From Bradyrhizobium iriomotense (GTDB lineage: Bacteria > Pseudomonadota > Alphaproteobacteria > Rhizobiales > Xanthobacteraceae), in the NCBI RefSeq assembly GCF_018129405.1, contig NZ_JAFCLP010000028.1, positions 1 to 64,000 of the forward strand: a stretch of DNA of 64,000 bases. The letters run 5' to 3'. Position numbers and translations under genes: made by a program. How positions within the stretch are numbered: the first letter of the stretch is position 1; each line of letters begins with the position of its first letter. This document shows, piece by piece, positions 43,343 through 51,279 of this stretch. The notes beneath the pieces are model-generated. The model made no database searches. It saw nothing but the letters and a program-made list of their open reading frames with translations, and was not told the origin of the DNA.

Positions 43343-44002
43343 TTAGGTCGACCTGGCGCGGCAGCCGTCGAGCAGAATTGCGGCGCATGTCTGCGCCCGC
43401 CTCTCGATCTCGTTGCGCGAGGGCAGTGTCAGACTTGCGTAGATCGCCGCGCGCTGCGGCGCCGACACCATCATGCCGATCATCATTCCGGCGGCTTCAT
43501 CGACGTTATCGAGTGCGATGCGCTTCTTCTTGACTTGATCGCGAAGCCAGCCCGCGAGCGCCGCCGCGGTGCGAGAGATGCCATCCCTGTAAAAATTCGC
43601 GGCAAGGTCGGGGAACGTGGCCGACTGCTGCAGCACCATACGCTGGAGCGCCACGACCTCCGGATCGAGCGCGAGATCTGCGCAGGCGACAAGTACGGCA
43701 GCCAAGCTCGTTTCGATGTCGGCCTGATTGTTGGCCTGAAGATCGACGTCGGAGAGCAACCGATCGAGCCGGTCCGCGCACATCGCTTCGAACAGTGCCG
43801 CCTTGCCCGGAAACAGCCGATAGAGAGTCTTGGTGGAGATGCCGGCGCCGCGCGCCAGCTCTTCGGTGCTGGTTGCTGCGTAGCCGTCGACGGCGAAGGC
43901 ATGCCGTGCGGCCTCGATGACGATTCGCTTCGTCTCGTCGTCGCTGCGGACCGGCGGCCGCCCGCGCGGGCGGCCTTCTGATGACGGTTTTGCCTGAGCC
44001 AT
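43343..44002 (-). CDS. TetR-family regulator
   Basis: A 219-aa repressor. N-terminal helix-turn-helix: TKRIVIEAARHAFAVDGYAATSTEELARGAGISTKTLYRLFPGKAALFEAM (about residues 25-75, by its parts). The C-terminal ligand domain resembles the AefR/DUF-type group (PDLAANFYRDGISRTAAALAGWL). It is divergent from the hlyD-MFS efflux pair and probably represses it. A Lys/Arg/Pro-rich N-terminal tail precedes the domain. Confidence 0.9.
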   Translation of the reverse strand: MAQAKPSSEGRPRGRPPVRSDDETKRIVIEAARHAFAVDGYAATSTEELARGAGISTKTLYRLFPGKAALFEAMCADRLDRLLSDVDLQANNQADIETSLAAVLVACADLALDPEVVALQRMVLQQSATFPDLAANFYRDGISRTAAALAGWLRDQVKKKRIALDNVDEAAGMMIGMMVSAPQRAAIYASLTLPSRNEIERRAQTCAAILLDGCRARST

Positions 44003-44028
44003 GTTTTTAGATGATGCCTGTCATTCCA

Positions 44029-44074
44029 TTGACTCTCCCCAAGCTAGTCCTATTTTGGAAATCGTCAAGTTTCC
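44029..44074 (+). promoter_or_regulatory. Promoter and inverted repeat upstream of the efflux operon
   Basis: TTGACT (44029-44034) and TATTTT (44051-44056) are 16 bases apart. GGAAA (44057-44061) and TTTCC (44070-44074) form an inverted repeat over the expected start, a likely TetR operator. Confidence 0.55.
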
Positions 44075-44092
44075 TAATTCAGGGAGCCGGCC

Positions 44093-45343
44093 ATGACCGT
44101 GCACACCGACCCGTCCAAGAGCGAAACCACCGTGGTGCCGACCAGCCCGCCCGAAGGCATCCTGCCCGCCGCGCCGATCCCCGCCCCGCGCCGAAAGCTG
44201 AACCTTCGCAAGCTGTTGCTGGCGGGAGCGGCCGTCGCCGCGCTCGCCGGCGCGAGCTGGTACGGCTACGATTACTGGACCGTCGGGCGCTTCCTCGTCT
44301 CCACCGATGACGCCTATGTGAAGGCCGACAACACCACCATCGCGCCCAAGGTCAGCGGCTACCTCGACCGCGTCGTGGTCGCCGATAACGAGCATGTGAG
44401 GATAGGCCAGGTGCTGGCCCGGATCGACGACCGCGACTTCCGCGTCGCGCTCGATCAGGCCAGGGCCGACGTCGCCGCCGCGAACGCGACGGTGACGAGC
44501 AAGCAGGCCCAGCTCGAGGTTCAGGAAGCGGTGATCGCAGCCGCGAAAGCGACCATCGATGTCGACACCGCCGCAAAAACCTTCGCGCAGCAGGAGAACA
44601 AGCGCTACACCGATCTCGCCAGGACCGGTTATGGCAGCGTGCAGAATGCGCAGCAGGCGCAGGCGCGCGATGCCGGCGCCGACGCCGCGATCGCGCGCGA
44701 CAACGCCAACCTCGTCTCCGCACAGAAGCAGGTCGACCTGCTCAAGGCCGAGATCGTGCAGGCCAGGGCCGCCGCCGCCCGCGCCGCCGCAGTCCAGCAA
44801 CAGGCGGAACTCAATCTCGGCTACACCACGATCGTCTCGCCGATCGACGGCGTCGTCGGCAACCGCACCTTGCGCGTCGGCCAGTACGTGCAGGCCGGCA
44901 CGCAGCTGATGTCGATCGTGCCGGCCACGGGCGCCTATGTCATCGCCAATTTCAAGGAAACCCAGCTCACCCATGTCCGCGCCGGACAGAGCGTCGAGAT
45001 CGAGGTGGACACGTTCCCGGGCCAGCTCGTGCATGGCCATGTCGATTCCATCGCGCCGGCCAGCGGCCAGGAGTTCGCCCTGCTGCCACCCGACAACGCC
45101 ACCGGCAATTTCACCAAGATCGTGCAGCGCATTCCCGTGAAGATCGCGCTGGACGCCGAGACCGCGCCTGCGATCGCGCTGCGGCCCGGCATGTCCGTGA
45201 TCCCGACGATCGCAACGCGCTCAGCGCCGGCCGCCCAGGCGGCAGCGACGCTCAAAGCAAAACCTGTTTCCGGAGGGTCGTGCCATGTCAAGCAGCCTCG
45301 CAATCTCGACGCCAGCGCAAGCAATACCGGCCGCGACGCCTGA
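44093..45343 (+). CDS. HlyD/EmrA-family membrane fusion protein
   Basis: A 416-aa periplasmic adaptor with one N-terminal membrane span (about 40-62). STDDAYVKADNTTIAPKVSGYLDRVVVADNEHV is the EmrA barrel/lipoyl hallmark. A long Ala/Gln/Asp-rich coiled coil covers about 120-235, followed by IVSPIDGVVGNRTLRVGQYV and FKETQLTHVRAGQSVEIEVDTFPG. It connects the MFS pump, encoded next with a 59-base overlap, to the outer membrane. Substrates are probably lipophilic drugs or aromatic acids. Confidence 0.93.
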   Translation: MTVHTDPSKSETTVVPTSPPEGILPAAPIPAPRRKLNLRKLLLAGAAVAALAGASWYGYDYWTVGRFLVSTDDAYVKADNTTIAPKVSGYLDRVVVADNEHVRIGQVLARIDDRDFRVALDQARADVAAANATVTSKQAQLEVQEAVIAAAKATIDVDTAAKTFAQQENKRYTDLARTGYGSVQNAQQAQARDAGADAAIARDNANLVSAQKQVDLLKAEIVQARAAAARAAAVQQQAELNLGYTTIVSPIDGVVGNRTLRVGQYVQAGTQLMSIVPATGAYVIANFKETQLTHVRAGQSVEIEVDTFPGQLVHGHVDSIAPASGQEFALLPPDNATGNFTKIVQRIPVKIALDAETAPAIALRPGMSVIPTIATRSAPAAQAAATLKAKPVSGGSCHVKQPRNLDASASNTGRDA

Positions 45344-46904
45344 GCGCGTCGCCGCCGCCCCCAATCGCGCCAGCGCCACGATCTGGATCGCCGTGTTCGC
45401 GGCGATGATCGGCGCCTTCATGGCGATCCTGAACATCCAGATCACCAACGCCTCGCTGCTCAACATCGAGGGCGGCATCGGCACCGGCGCCGACAACGGA
45501 TCCTGGATCTCGACGTCCTATCTGATCGGCGAGATCATCGTCATTCCGCTGACCGACTACCTGTCGCGGGTGTTCTCGTTCCGCAACATCATCCTGAGCT
45601 TCGCGAGCCTGTTTGCGGCCTTCTCGGTCGCCTGCGCCTTCACCCACGATTTGCCGTCGATGATCGCGATGCGCGGCCTGCAGGGCTTCTTCGGCGGCGT
45701 GCTGATTCCGATGGCTTTCACGCTGGTCTTCACCAGGCTGCCCAAGGGCCAGCAGCCGATCGGCCTTGCCATGTTCTCGCTCGCCGTGACCTTTGCGCCG
45801 GCGATCGGCCCGACCATCGGCGGCTATCTCACCGAGAACTACGGCTGGCAGACCATCTTCTTCGTCAACGTGCTGCCCACGGCGGTCATGGTGACCACGC
45901 TGTTCTTCACGCTGGAGCGCCAGCCGCTGAACCTCGCTCTGCTGCGCGAGGGCGACTGGTTCGGCATCGCGACCATGGCGGTCGGCCTCGCTTCGCTGCA
46001 GGCCGTGCTGGAGGAAGGCAACAAGGACGACTGGTTCGGCTCGCCCTTCATCGTGCGGCTCGCGGTCATCGCCGCGATCAGCCTGTCGCTGTTCATCGTC
46101 AACGAGCTCGTGGTGGAGAAACCGCTGCTGCGCCTGCGCCTGTTGACGCAGTGGAATTTCGGCATCGGCACGATCGCGGCGGTGTTCCTCGGCTTCGCGT
46201 TGTTCGGCTCGGTCTATCTCCTGCCGGCCTATCTCGGCCAGGTGCAGGGCTACAATGCCGAGCAGATCGGCAACGTGCTGGCCTGGACCGGGCTGCCGCA
46301 GCTCCTGCTGATTCCGCTGGTGCCGAAGCTGATGCAGCGTTTCGACGGCCGCTATGTCGCGACCGTCGGCCTGCTCCTGTTCGCCGCGAGCTCCTTCATG
46401 AACATCCAGATGTCGCTGAATTATTCCGGCGATCAGTTCCTGGTGCCCAACATCGTGCGCGCGGTCGGCCAGGCGCTGACGCTCGCGCCGCTCTCGGCAC
46501 TCAGCCTCGGCAGCGTCGCGCCACAGGATGCGGCCGCCGCCTCCGGCATCTCCAACATGATGCGCAATCTCGGCGGCGCCATCGGCACCGCGGTGCTCGC
46601 CACCATCGTCACCAAGCGCGAGCAGTTCCACTCCAACATCATCGGCCATTCCGTCACGCTCGGCCGCGAGGAGGTCCGCAGCCGCATTGCCCAGATGACG
46701 GACTACTTCATGGCCCACGGCGTGCCCGATCTCAATGCCGCGCGCGAGCAGGCCATCATCGCGCTCGGCAAGACCGTGAAGCGCCAGGCGCTGGTGATGG
46801 GTTATTCCGACACCTTTGCCGTGATCGGCGTGGTGCTGGTGCTCGCCGCGATCGCGGTGCTGCTGACGCGGCGGGTGAAGGCGGCGGGCGGGCCGGCGCA
46901 TTGA
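45285..46904 (+). CDS. DHA2-family MFS efflux permease (EmrB type)
   Basis: A 539-aa transporter with 14 predicted spans. Motifs: LNIQITNASLLNIEGGIGTGADNGSWISTSYLIGEIIVIPL (family start, by its parts), GLQGFFGGVLIPMAF and the antiporter motif C GLAMFSLAVTFAPAIGPTIGGYL. The start overlaps hlyD by 59 bases; CGGAGGGTCGTGCC lies just before the ATG, supporting it. The pump and adaptor form one EmrAB-like system under the divergent TetR. Confidence 0.93.
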   Translation: MSSSLAISTPAQAIPAATPERVAAAPNRASATIWIAVFAAMIGAFMAILNIQITNASLLNIEGGIGTGADNGSWISTSYLIGEIIVIPLTDYLSRVFSFRNIILSFASLFAAFSVACAFTHDLPSMIAMRGLQGFFGGVLIPMAFTLVFTRLPKGQQPIGLAMFSLAVTFAPAIGPTIGGYLTENYGWQTIFFVNVLPTAVMVTTLFFTLERQPLNLALLREGDWFGIATMAVGLASLQAVLEEGNKDDWFGSPFIVRLAVIAAISLSLFIVNELVVEKPLLRLRLLTQWNFGIGTIAAVFLGFALFGSVYLLPAYLGQVQGYNAEQIGNVLAWTGLPQLLLIPLVPKLMQRFDGRYVATVGLLLFAASSFMNIQMSLNYSGDQFLVPNIVRAVGQALTLAPLSALSLGSVAPQDAAAASGISNMMRNLGGAIGTAVLATIVTKREQFHSNIIGHSVTLGREEVRSRIAQMTDYFMAHGVPDLNAAREQAIIALGKTVKRQALVMGYSDTFAVIGVVLVLAAIAVLLTRRVKAAGGPAH

Positions 46905-46921
46905 ACGGGTCCCTGGGCACT

Positions 46922-47371
46922 CTAATACTCGACCGCCAGATGCCGGGCGATTTCGCCGACCGGAAATCCGGTCAGGTTCTTGGATAGCTCGCCGACGATG
47001 CGCGCCTTGACGTCGGCGTGAAAGGCATTGCGCAAGTCCGCGAGCGCCCTCGGCGGTGCGACGACCACGATCGCCTTGACGTCGCGCTCGCGCACGAGCC
47101 GCTCCATTGCGCCGGCGACACGCTGCGCGAATCGATGCTCCTCGATGCAGTGCCAGTCGGCATTCTCTACGGCTACCCTTTCCCCGGTGGGCTTGTTCAC
47201 CCGGCCGGGACGATCGGTGCCCTGCTCTCGCGTAGGCGGATTGTCGTCCTTGAAGACGTCTTCGGTCTTCAGATCCGGATGCAGGGGATTTCCGTCGTTG
47301 CGCAGGAACAGGGCCTTGCGGCCATCGCCGACGAACACGAACGCGTTGTGAGGAATGATCAGACCGCCCAT
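46922..47371 (-). CDS. Host attachment protein family
   Basis: A 149-aa protein: PHNAFVFVGDGRKALFLRNDGNPLHPDLKT, HCIEEHRFAQRVAGAMERLVRERDVKAIVVVAPPRALADLR and KDLTGF-like KNLTGFPVGEIARHL. This matches the 'protein required for attachment to host cells' family, an RNase-E/eRF1-like fold named from Agrobacterium. The biochemical role is unknown. The start at 47371 has GGAG upstream. A FixK/FNR-type box centred about 60 bases before the ATG fits low-oxygen induction. Confidence 0.82.
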   Translation of the reverse strand: MGGLIIPHNAFVFVGDGRKALFLRNDGNPLHPDLKTEDVFKDDNPPTREQGTDRPGRVNKPTGERVAVENADWHCIEEHRFAQRVAGAMERLVRERDVKAIVVVAPPRALADLRNAFHADVKARIVGELSKNLTGFPVGEIARHLAVEY

Positions 47372-47424
47372 GTCCGACGCTCCAACGTTGGCACCCAGCA
47401 TTCAAACCTTTCTTCGAGACCTGG

Positions 47425-47438
47425 TTGATTCAAATCAA
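47425..47438. promoter_or_regulatory. FixK/FNR-type box between host-attachment and hsp20 genes
   Basis: TTGATTCAAATCAA matches TTGAT-N4-ATCAA exactly. Placed at -41.5, it predicts a leftward start about 20 bases before the host-attachment ATG; a rightward start near 47473 would give hsp20 a leader of about 137 bases. Confidence 0.75.
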
Positions 47439-47609
47439 CGCGAGCTTCCCGCGCTAAACGGTACGCAGTCCTTACCAATGTCGGAGCACGGGAACCGCGA
47501 TACATCCGATCTCGCGCTTTTCAAATTTGAGAGAAATCAACGACGGGTCGTGGGCACCGGGAGAGAATTTCCTGCATGGACCAAGCTCCATTTTCTAAGG
47601 AGAAAGATC

Positions 47610-48137
47610 ATGGCAAGCGAAACCAAGCTCCCTGTCACCAAGAAAGCCAACGAACCCGCATTCGCAAGCGAAGCGTGGCGACCGTTCGAGACGCTCCGCA
47701 AGGAAGTTGACCGGCTCTTCGAGGATTTCGGCGGCGACGATTTCTGGCGCCGGCCCTTCCGCTCGCTCGCCGGCTTCGAACGCAACCTCGCGCAGAAGCT
47801 CGCCTCCACTCCGGCCGTCGATGTCGCCGAGAGCGACAAGGCTTATGAGATCACAGCCGAATTGCCCGGGATGGACGAGAAGGACATCGAAGTGAATGTC
47901 GCCAACGGTGGGCTGACCATCAAGGGCGAGAAGAGGGTGGAAAAAGAGGAGAAGCAGAAGGATTACTACGTCTCCGAACGCCGCTATGGCTCCTTCGAGC
48001 GCTATTTCAGGCTGCCCGAGGACGTCGAAGCCGACAAGATCGAGGCGTCGTTCAAGAACGGCGTGCTCAAGGTGACGCTGCCCAAGACCGCCGAAGCGCA
48101 GAAGCCGGCCAAGAAGATCGTGGTCAAGGCAGCCTGA
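47610..48137 (+). CDS. Small heat-shock protein Hsp20
   Basis: A 175-aa alpha-crystallin-domain chaperone. The N-terminal region has WRPFETLRKEVDRLFEDFGGDDFWRRPF; the core is PAVDVAESDKAYEITAELPGMDEKDIEVNVANGGLTIKGEK (by its parts), ending in FKNGVLKVTLPKT with the conserved GVL motif. AAGGAGA precedes the ATG at 47610. It resembles the host-associated Hsp20 class with a long N-arm. The upstream FixK-type box suggests microoxic induction. A strong hairpin terminator follows. Confidence 0.93.
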   Translation: MASETKLPVTKKANEPAFASEAWRPFETLRKEVDRLFEDFGGDDFWRRPFRSLAGFERNLAQKLASTPAVDVAESDKAYEITAELPGMDEKDIEVNVANGGLTIKGEKRVEKEEKQKDYYVSERRYGSFERYFRLPEDVEADKIEASFKNGVLKVTLPKTAEAQKPAKKIVVKAA

Positions 48138-48152
48138 CGATGAGTTCAAGCG

Positions 48153-48180
48153 GGGCTGCCGTGACCGGCAGCCCGCGCAT
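48153..48180 (+). terminator. Intrinsic terminator after hsp20
   Basis: GGGCTGCCG (48153-48161), TGAC loop, CGGCAGCCC (48166-48174), followed by a short U-containing run (GCGCATTTCTC). It also separates hsp20 from the convergent tannase gene. Confidence 0.75.
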
Positions 48181-48204
48181 TTCTCTCCCAACTGGCGCGC
48201 TCGC

Positions 48205-49881
48205 TCACTGCGCGCAGAAATAGCTCGACGCCTCCGTCACCGACCCCGCCTTGTAGTGCGGCCAAGCCGGCCAGCGGCACAGTGGCAGCGCGCGGACGAT
48301 AGGGAACGCCGGCGCTTCGACCTTCTGCTCGGTCACTTCGAGGTCGCCCGGTGCCTTGTCCTTCTCGACCCAGTCGACCAGCACGCTGAGCATGTCGACA
48401 TTGGCGGGCGCCCCGGAGCCGACATGATCGACGCCGGGCGCGGTGTAGAGCCGCGCGAACTGCGCCGTCGTCGCCGTACCCATCAAGCGCTCGACGTTCT
48501 CGAAATAGCGGATGCCGGCGTAGGGACTCTGCGCATAGTCGGCCATGTGCTCAAGGATGATCAGCTTGCCCTTGCGCTCGCGAAAGCGGCTGAGATCGGG
48601 ATTGGTCGAATCCATCAGGCCGGAAACCTCGAGCAGCCGCGCCTTGTGGTCCTCGGGTTTGTAGGTAGTGACGTCGAGCTTGGGATCGCGTGCGAACACA
48701 TATTGAATGCCGCCGGCGCCGTAGATCCAGGCGATGCCGTTGTTGGGCGCGGGCGGCTGCGCCGGCGGGGCGGTACCGAGCCACCACGCGGTCCAGCCGC
48801 CGGTCGGGCCGATAGCCGGCGTGTCCTCGCCCGACACGCCCCAGCCCGGATAGTCGTCGAGGCCGTTGGCGAGCACGAACGGAAATTTGTAGGTCGCGTG
48901 CAGCGTGTTGATCGCCTTGATCTGCGGATCAGTGAGGCACTGATCGCCGCTCTTGCCGCCCCCGCAACGCAGCGTCTCGACCTTGAACACTGCTTTGCAG
49001 GTGACGGGATCCTGCACCAGCGCATCGTCGGAGCCGTCAGCCTTGTCGCACGCCGCCCGCACGGCCTCGCCGACGAGCTTGACCTGCGCCGGATTGATCC
49101 AGCCCTCACCCATGCTCGCAAGCCCCGAGCGCGTGCCGGCATGCTGCAGGCCGACCCAGTTGATGACGGGCACGCGGGCGAAGATGCCGTCGAAATCGTC
49201 GGGATATCGCTGGGCCATGGTGAGGCCTTCGCGGCCGCCCTCGGACGAGCCCATGAAATACATCTTTTCGGGCTTCTTGCCGTAGGCGCGCTCCATCAGC
49301 GTGACGGCCGCGTCGCGCACCCTCTTGTAGGCGCGGTGGGCAAAATTCTCGAAGGCCTCGTCGTTGAGCGCGAAAACTTGCGGCGGCTCGCCCGGTTTGG
49401 TCTCGTGGCCGGAGTCGGTGCCGTAGGTGACGAAACCGCGCGCGAGCGGCGCCGGCTTGTCGAAGGGATAGGCCGGCGGCAGCGCCAGGCCGGTGATCAG
49501 CACGCCATTGAAGCCGCCGCCGCCATATTGCACCGAGCGCCCGTTCCATTCGACCGGCAGGTTGACCTGGAATTTGATCGGCGGCGCCTTGGAATCGACG
49601 GGATCGATATGGCCGAGCACCTTGCAGAAGGCAGGATTGGCGGGCGTGACGCGCCCCGATGGCGTCGGGCCGCGCTCGGCGACAGCGAGAGGCGATGGCG
49701 ACTGGAACGTCGCGGCATCGATCTTCACCGAATCAAGCGCGCCGACGAGACCTTTGCAGACCGCGTCCGCATCCTCGGCGAGCGTCGCTGCCCACGCCGT
49801 TCCTGTCGCCGTCACGGCCGCAGCAGCCCCGAGCCACGCAAATAGTCTCGCAATCCTGCGCCCCATCGTTTCCATCCCCAT
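48205..49881 (-). CDS. Tannase/feruloyl esterase family protein
   Basis: A 558-aa exported esterase. A signal peptide (GRRIARLFAWLGAAAAVTATGTAWA) is followed by the family core with nucleophile Ser213 in MGSSEGGREGL, FQVNLPVEWNGRSVQYGGGGFNG, and DQCLTDPQIKAI. The catalytic Asp and His probably lie near 450-500 (TAPGVDHVGSG). Six or more Cys fit disulfides. It would hydrolyse gallate or hydroxycinnamate esters of plant origin in the periplasm. Three ATGs (49881, 49875, 49866) could start it. Confidence 0.9.
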   Translation of the reverse strand: MGMETMGRRIARLFAWLGAAAAVTATGTAWAATLAEDADAVCKGLVGALDSVKIDAATFQSPSPLAVAERGPTPSGRVTPANPAFCKVLGHIDPVDSKAPPIKFQVNLPVEWNGRSVQYGGGGFNGVLITGLALPPAYPFDKPAPLARGFVTYGTDSGHETKPGEPPQVFALNDEAFENFAHRAYKRVRDAAVTLMERAYGKKPEKMYFMGSSEGGREGLTMAQRYPDDFDGIFARVPVINWVGLQHAGTRSGLASMGEGWINPAQVKLVGEAVRAACDKADGSDDALVQDPVTCKAVFKVETLRCGGGKSGDQCLTDPQIKAINTLHATYKFPFVLANGLDDYPGWGVSGEDTPAIGPTGGWTAWWLGTAPPAQPPAPNNGIAWIYGAGGIQYVFARDPKLDVTTYKPEDHKARLLEVSGLMDSTNPDLSRFRERKGKLIILEHMADYAQSPYAGIRYFENVERLMGTATTAQFARLYTAPGVDHVGSGAPANVDMLSVLVDWVEKDKAPGDLEVTEQKVEAPAFPIVRALPLCRWPAWPHYKAGSVTEASSYFCAQ

Positions 49882-50157
49882 TGCGTTGTTAGAGTTCAGC
49901 CGAACAGGCCGATCGATTCAATGCAACTCGCTGCCCGCCGTCAATCGTCGCGGCACTTGCCGCGCATACCGGCGCCGGTAGGGGCTGGCCCGTAAAGATT
50001 TGAACCTAATGTGAAATTTTGTCCCATCACCGAACTTGGGCGGCCGCTCCGCCGACCAAGGCACAGGGTGTCATCAATTTGTCAGACGCGGCGGGCTTTC
50101 CTGCTGGAACTTTAGGGCCATGTTATCCTGGCCAAGGCAAGAACCAAGGAGCGAGTG
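49882..50157. other. Divergent intergenic region upstream of telA operon
   Basis: 276 bases shared by the tannase gene and the telA operon. A GCCGCGCATACCGGCGCCGG-like GC-rich hairpin lies near 49960, and the rest shows no gene. No clear -35/-10 pair or operator was identified. Confidence 0.4.
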
Positions 50158-51216
50158 GTGAGCGAAACGATCAATGTCCCGGCGCTGCCAACCGACGCGT
50201 CGGCGGTCGCGCGCATCAAGTCCGAGATCGACATTTCGGATCGCTCGCGCCTCGTCACGTTCGGCGAGCGGGCCCAGCGCTCGGTGGTCGAGTTCGCCGA
50301 CCGCATCCTCGCCCAGACCCAGAACCGCGAGCTCGGCGCCACCGGAAAGCTGCTGACGGACATCCTCGGCAAGGCGCGCGGGCTCGATCCGGCCGACCTC
50401 AAGGACAAGGGCTTCCTGGCCCGCCTGTTCTCGTCGGCGGAGGCGCGCCTGCGCCGCTTCACCGAACAGTTCAACGACGTCGCCTCGCAGATCGACCGCG
50501 TCTGCGTCGAGCTCGACCGCAACAAGGAGGTCCTGCGCCGCGACATCGCCCTGCTCGACGATCTCTACGAACAAACCCGCGGCGCGCTCGGCCAGCTCGA
50601 TATGCACATCGCCGCCGGCAAGGCCTTCACCGAGGAATTCCGCGGCGGCAAGCTCGTCGAGATGGAGCGGACCGCGAAGGCGCAAGGCGCCGGCAGCGAC
50701 GCGATGCTCGCCGCGCAGACCTATCAGGACGCGCTCCAGGCGCTCGACCGGCTGGAGAAGCGCGTCTTCTATCTGCAGCAGGCGCGCCAGATCGGCATCC
50801 AGCAGCTGCCGCAGATCCGCATCGTCCAGTCCGGCGACGAGACGCTGATCGAGAACCTGCAGGCCACGACCGAGCTGACGATCCCGGTGTGGAAACAGAA
50901 GATGATCCTGCTGCTCGGCCTCAACCGGCAGAAGTCGGCGCTGGAGCTGCAGAAGACGGTCACCGACGCGACCAACGAGATGATGCGCCAGGCATCCGAG
51001 ATGATGAAGACCCAGGCGATCGAGATCGAGAAGCAGTCGCAGCGCGGCATCGTCGACATCCAGACCCTGGAGAAGACCAACCGGGACCTGATCGACACCA
51101 TCGCCGGCGTGCTGACGGTGCAGGAACAGGGCCGCACCAAGCGCGCCGAGATCGAGCATCGGATGGCTGAACTGACAGACGAATTGAAGTCCGCAATATC
51201 CAAGGCTGCGCCTTGA
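50158..51216 (+). CDS. telA: TelA/KlaA toxic-anion resistance family protein
   Basis: A 352-aa, largely helical, coiled-coil-rich protein of the TelA family. Seen: SDRSRLVTFGERAQRSVVEFADRILAQTQNRELGATGKLLTDILGKARGLDP (by its parts) and ATTELTIPVWKQKMILLLGLNRQKSALELQKTVTDATNEMMRQASEMMK (by its parts), the most conserved block. Family members are linked to tellurite and cell-envelope stress; the mechanism is unknown. The GTG at 50158 follows AAGGAG by six bases (another GTG at 50155 is possible). It is first in a four-gene operon with SBP-VWA, XpaC and a second SBP-like gene. Confidence 0.92.
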   Translation: MSETINVPALPTDASAVARIKSEIDISDRSRLVTFGERAQRSVVEFADRILAQTQNRELGATGKLLTDILGKARGLDPADLKDKGFLARLFSSAEARLRRFTEQFNDVASQIDRVCVELDRNKEVLRRDIALLDDLYEQTRGALGQLDMHIAAGKAFTEEFRGGKLVEMERTAKAQGAGSDAMLAAQTYQDALQALDRLEKRVFYLQQARQIGIQQLPQIRIVQSGDETLIENLQATTELTIPVWKQKMILLLGLNRQKSALELQKTVTDATNEMMRQASEMMKTQAIEIEKQSQRGIVDIQTLEKTNRDLIDTIAGVLTVQEQGRTKRAEIEHRMAELTDELKSAISKAAP

Positions 51217-51279
51217 TGCGTGCCGCGTAACGATTTTTCCATGACTTCTGCATAAGGGCTGCTGCATGAAGGCTCGCGC

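Noticed and set aside
45288-47405. 705-codon minus-strand frame opposite the EmrB-type pump
   Set aside because: Composition is that of an antisense shadow (Arg/His/Asp/Gln-rich) and it spans the host-attachment gene in another frame.
47500-47609. ROSE-type RNA thermometer before hsp20
   Set aside because: The conserved U(U/C)GCU next to the Shine-Dalgarno is absent; only a short local hairpin remains possible.
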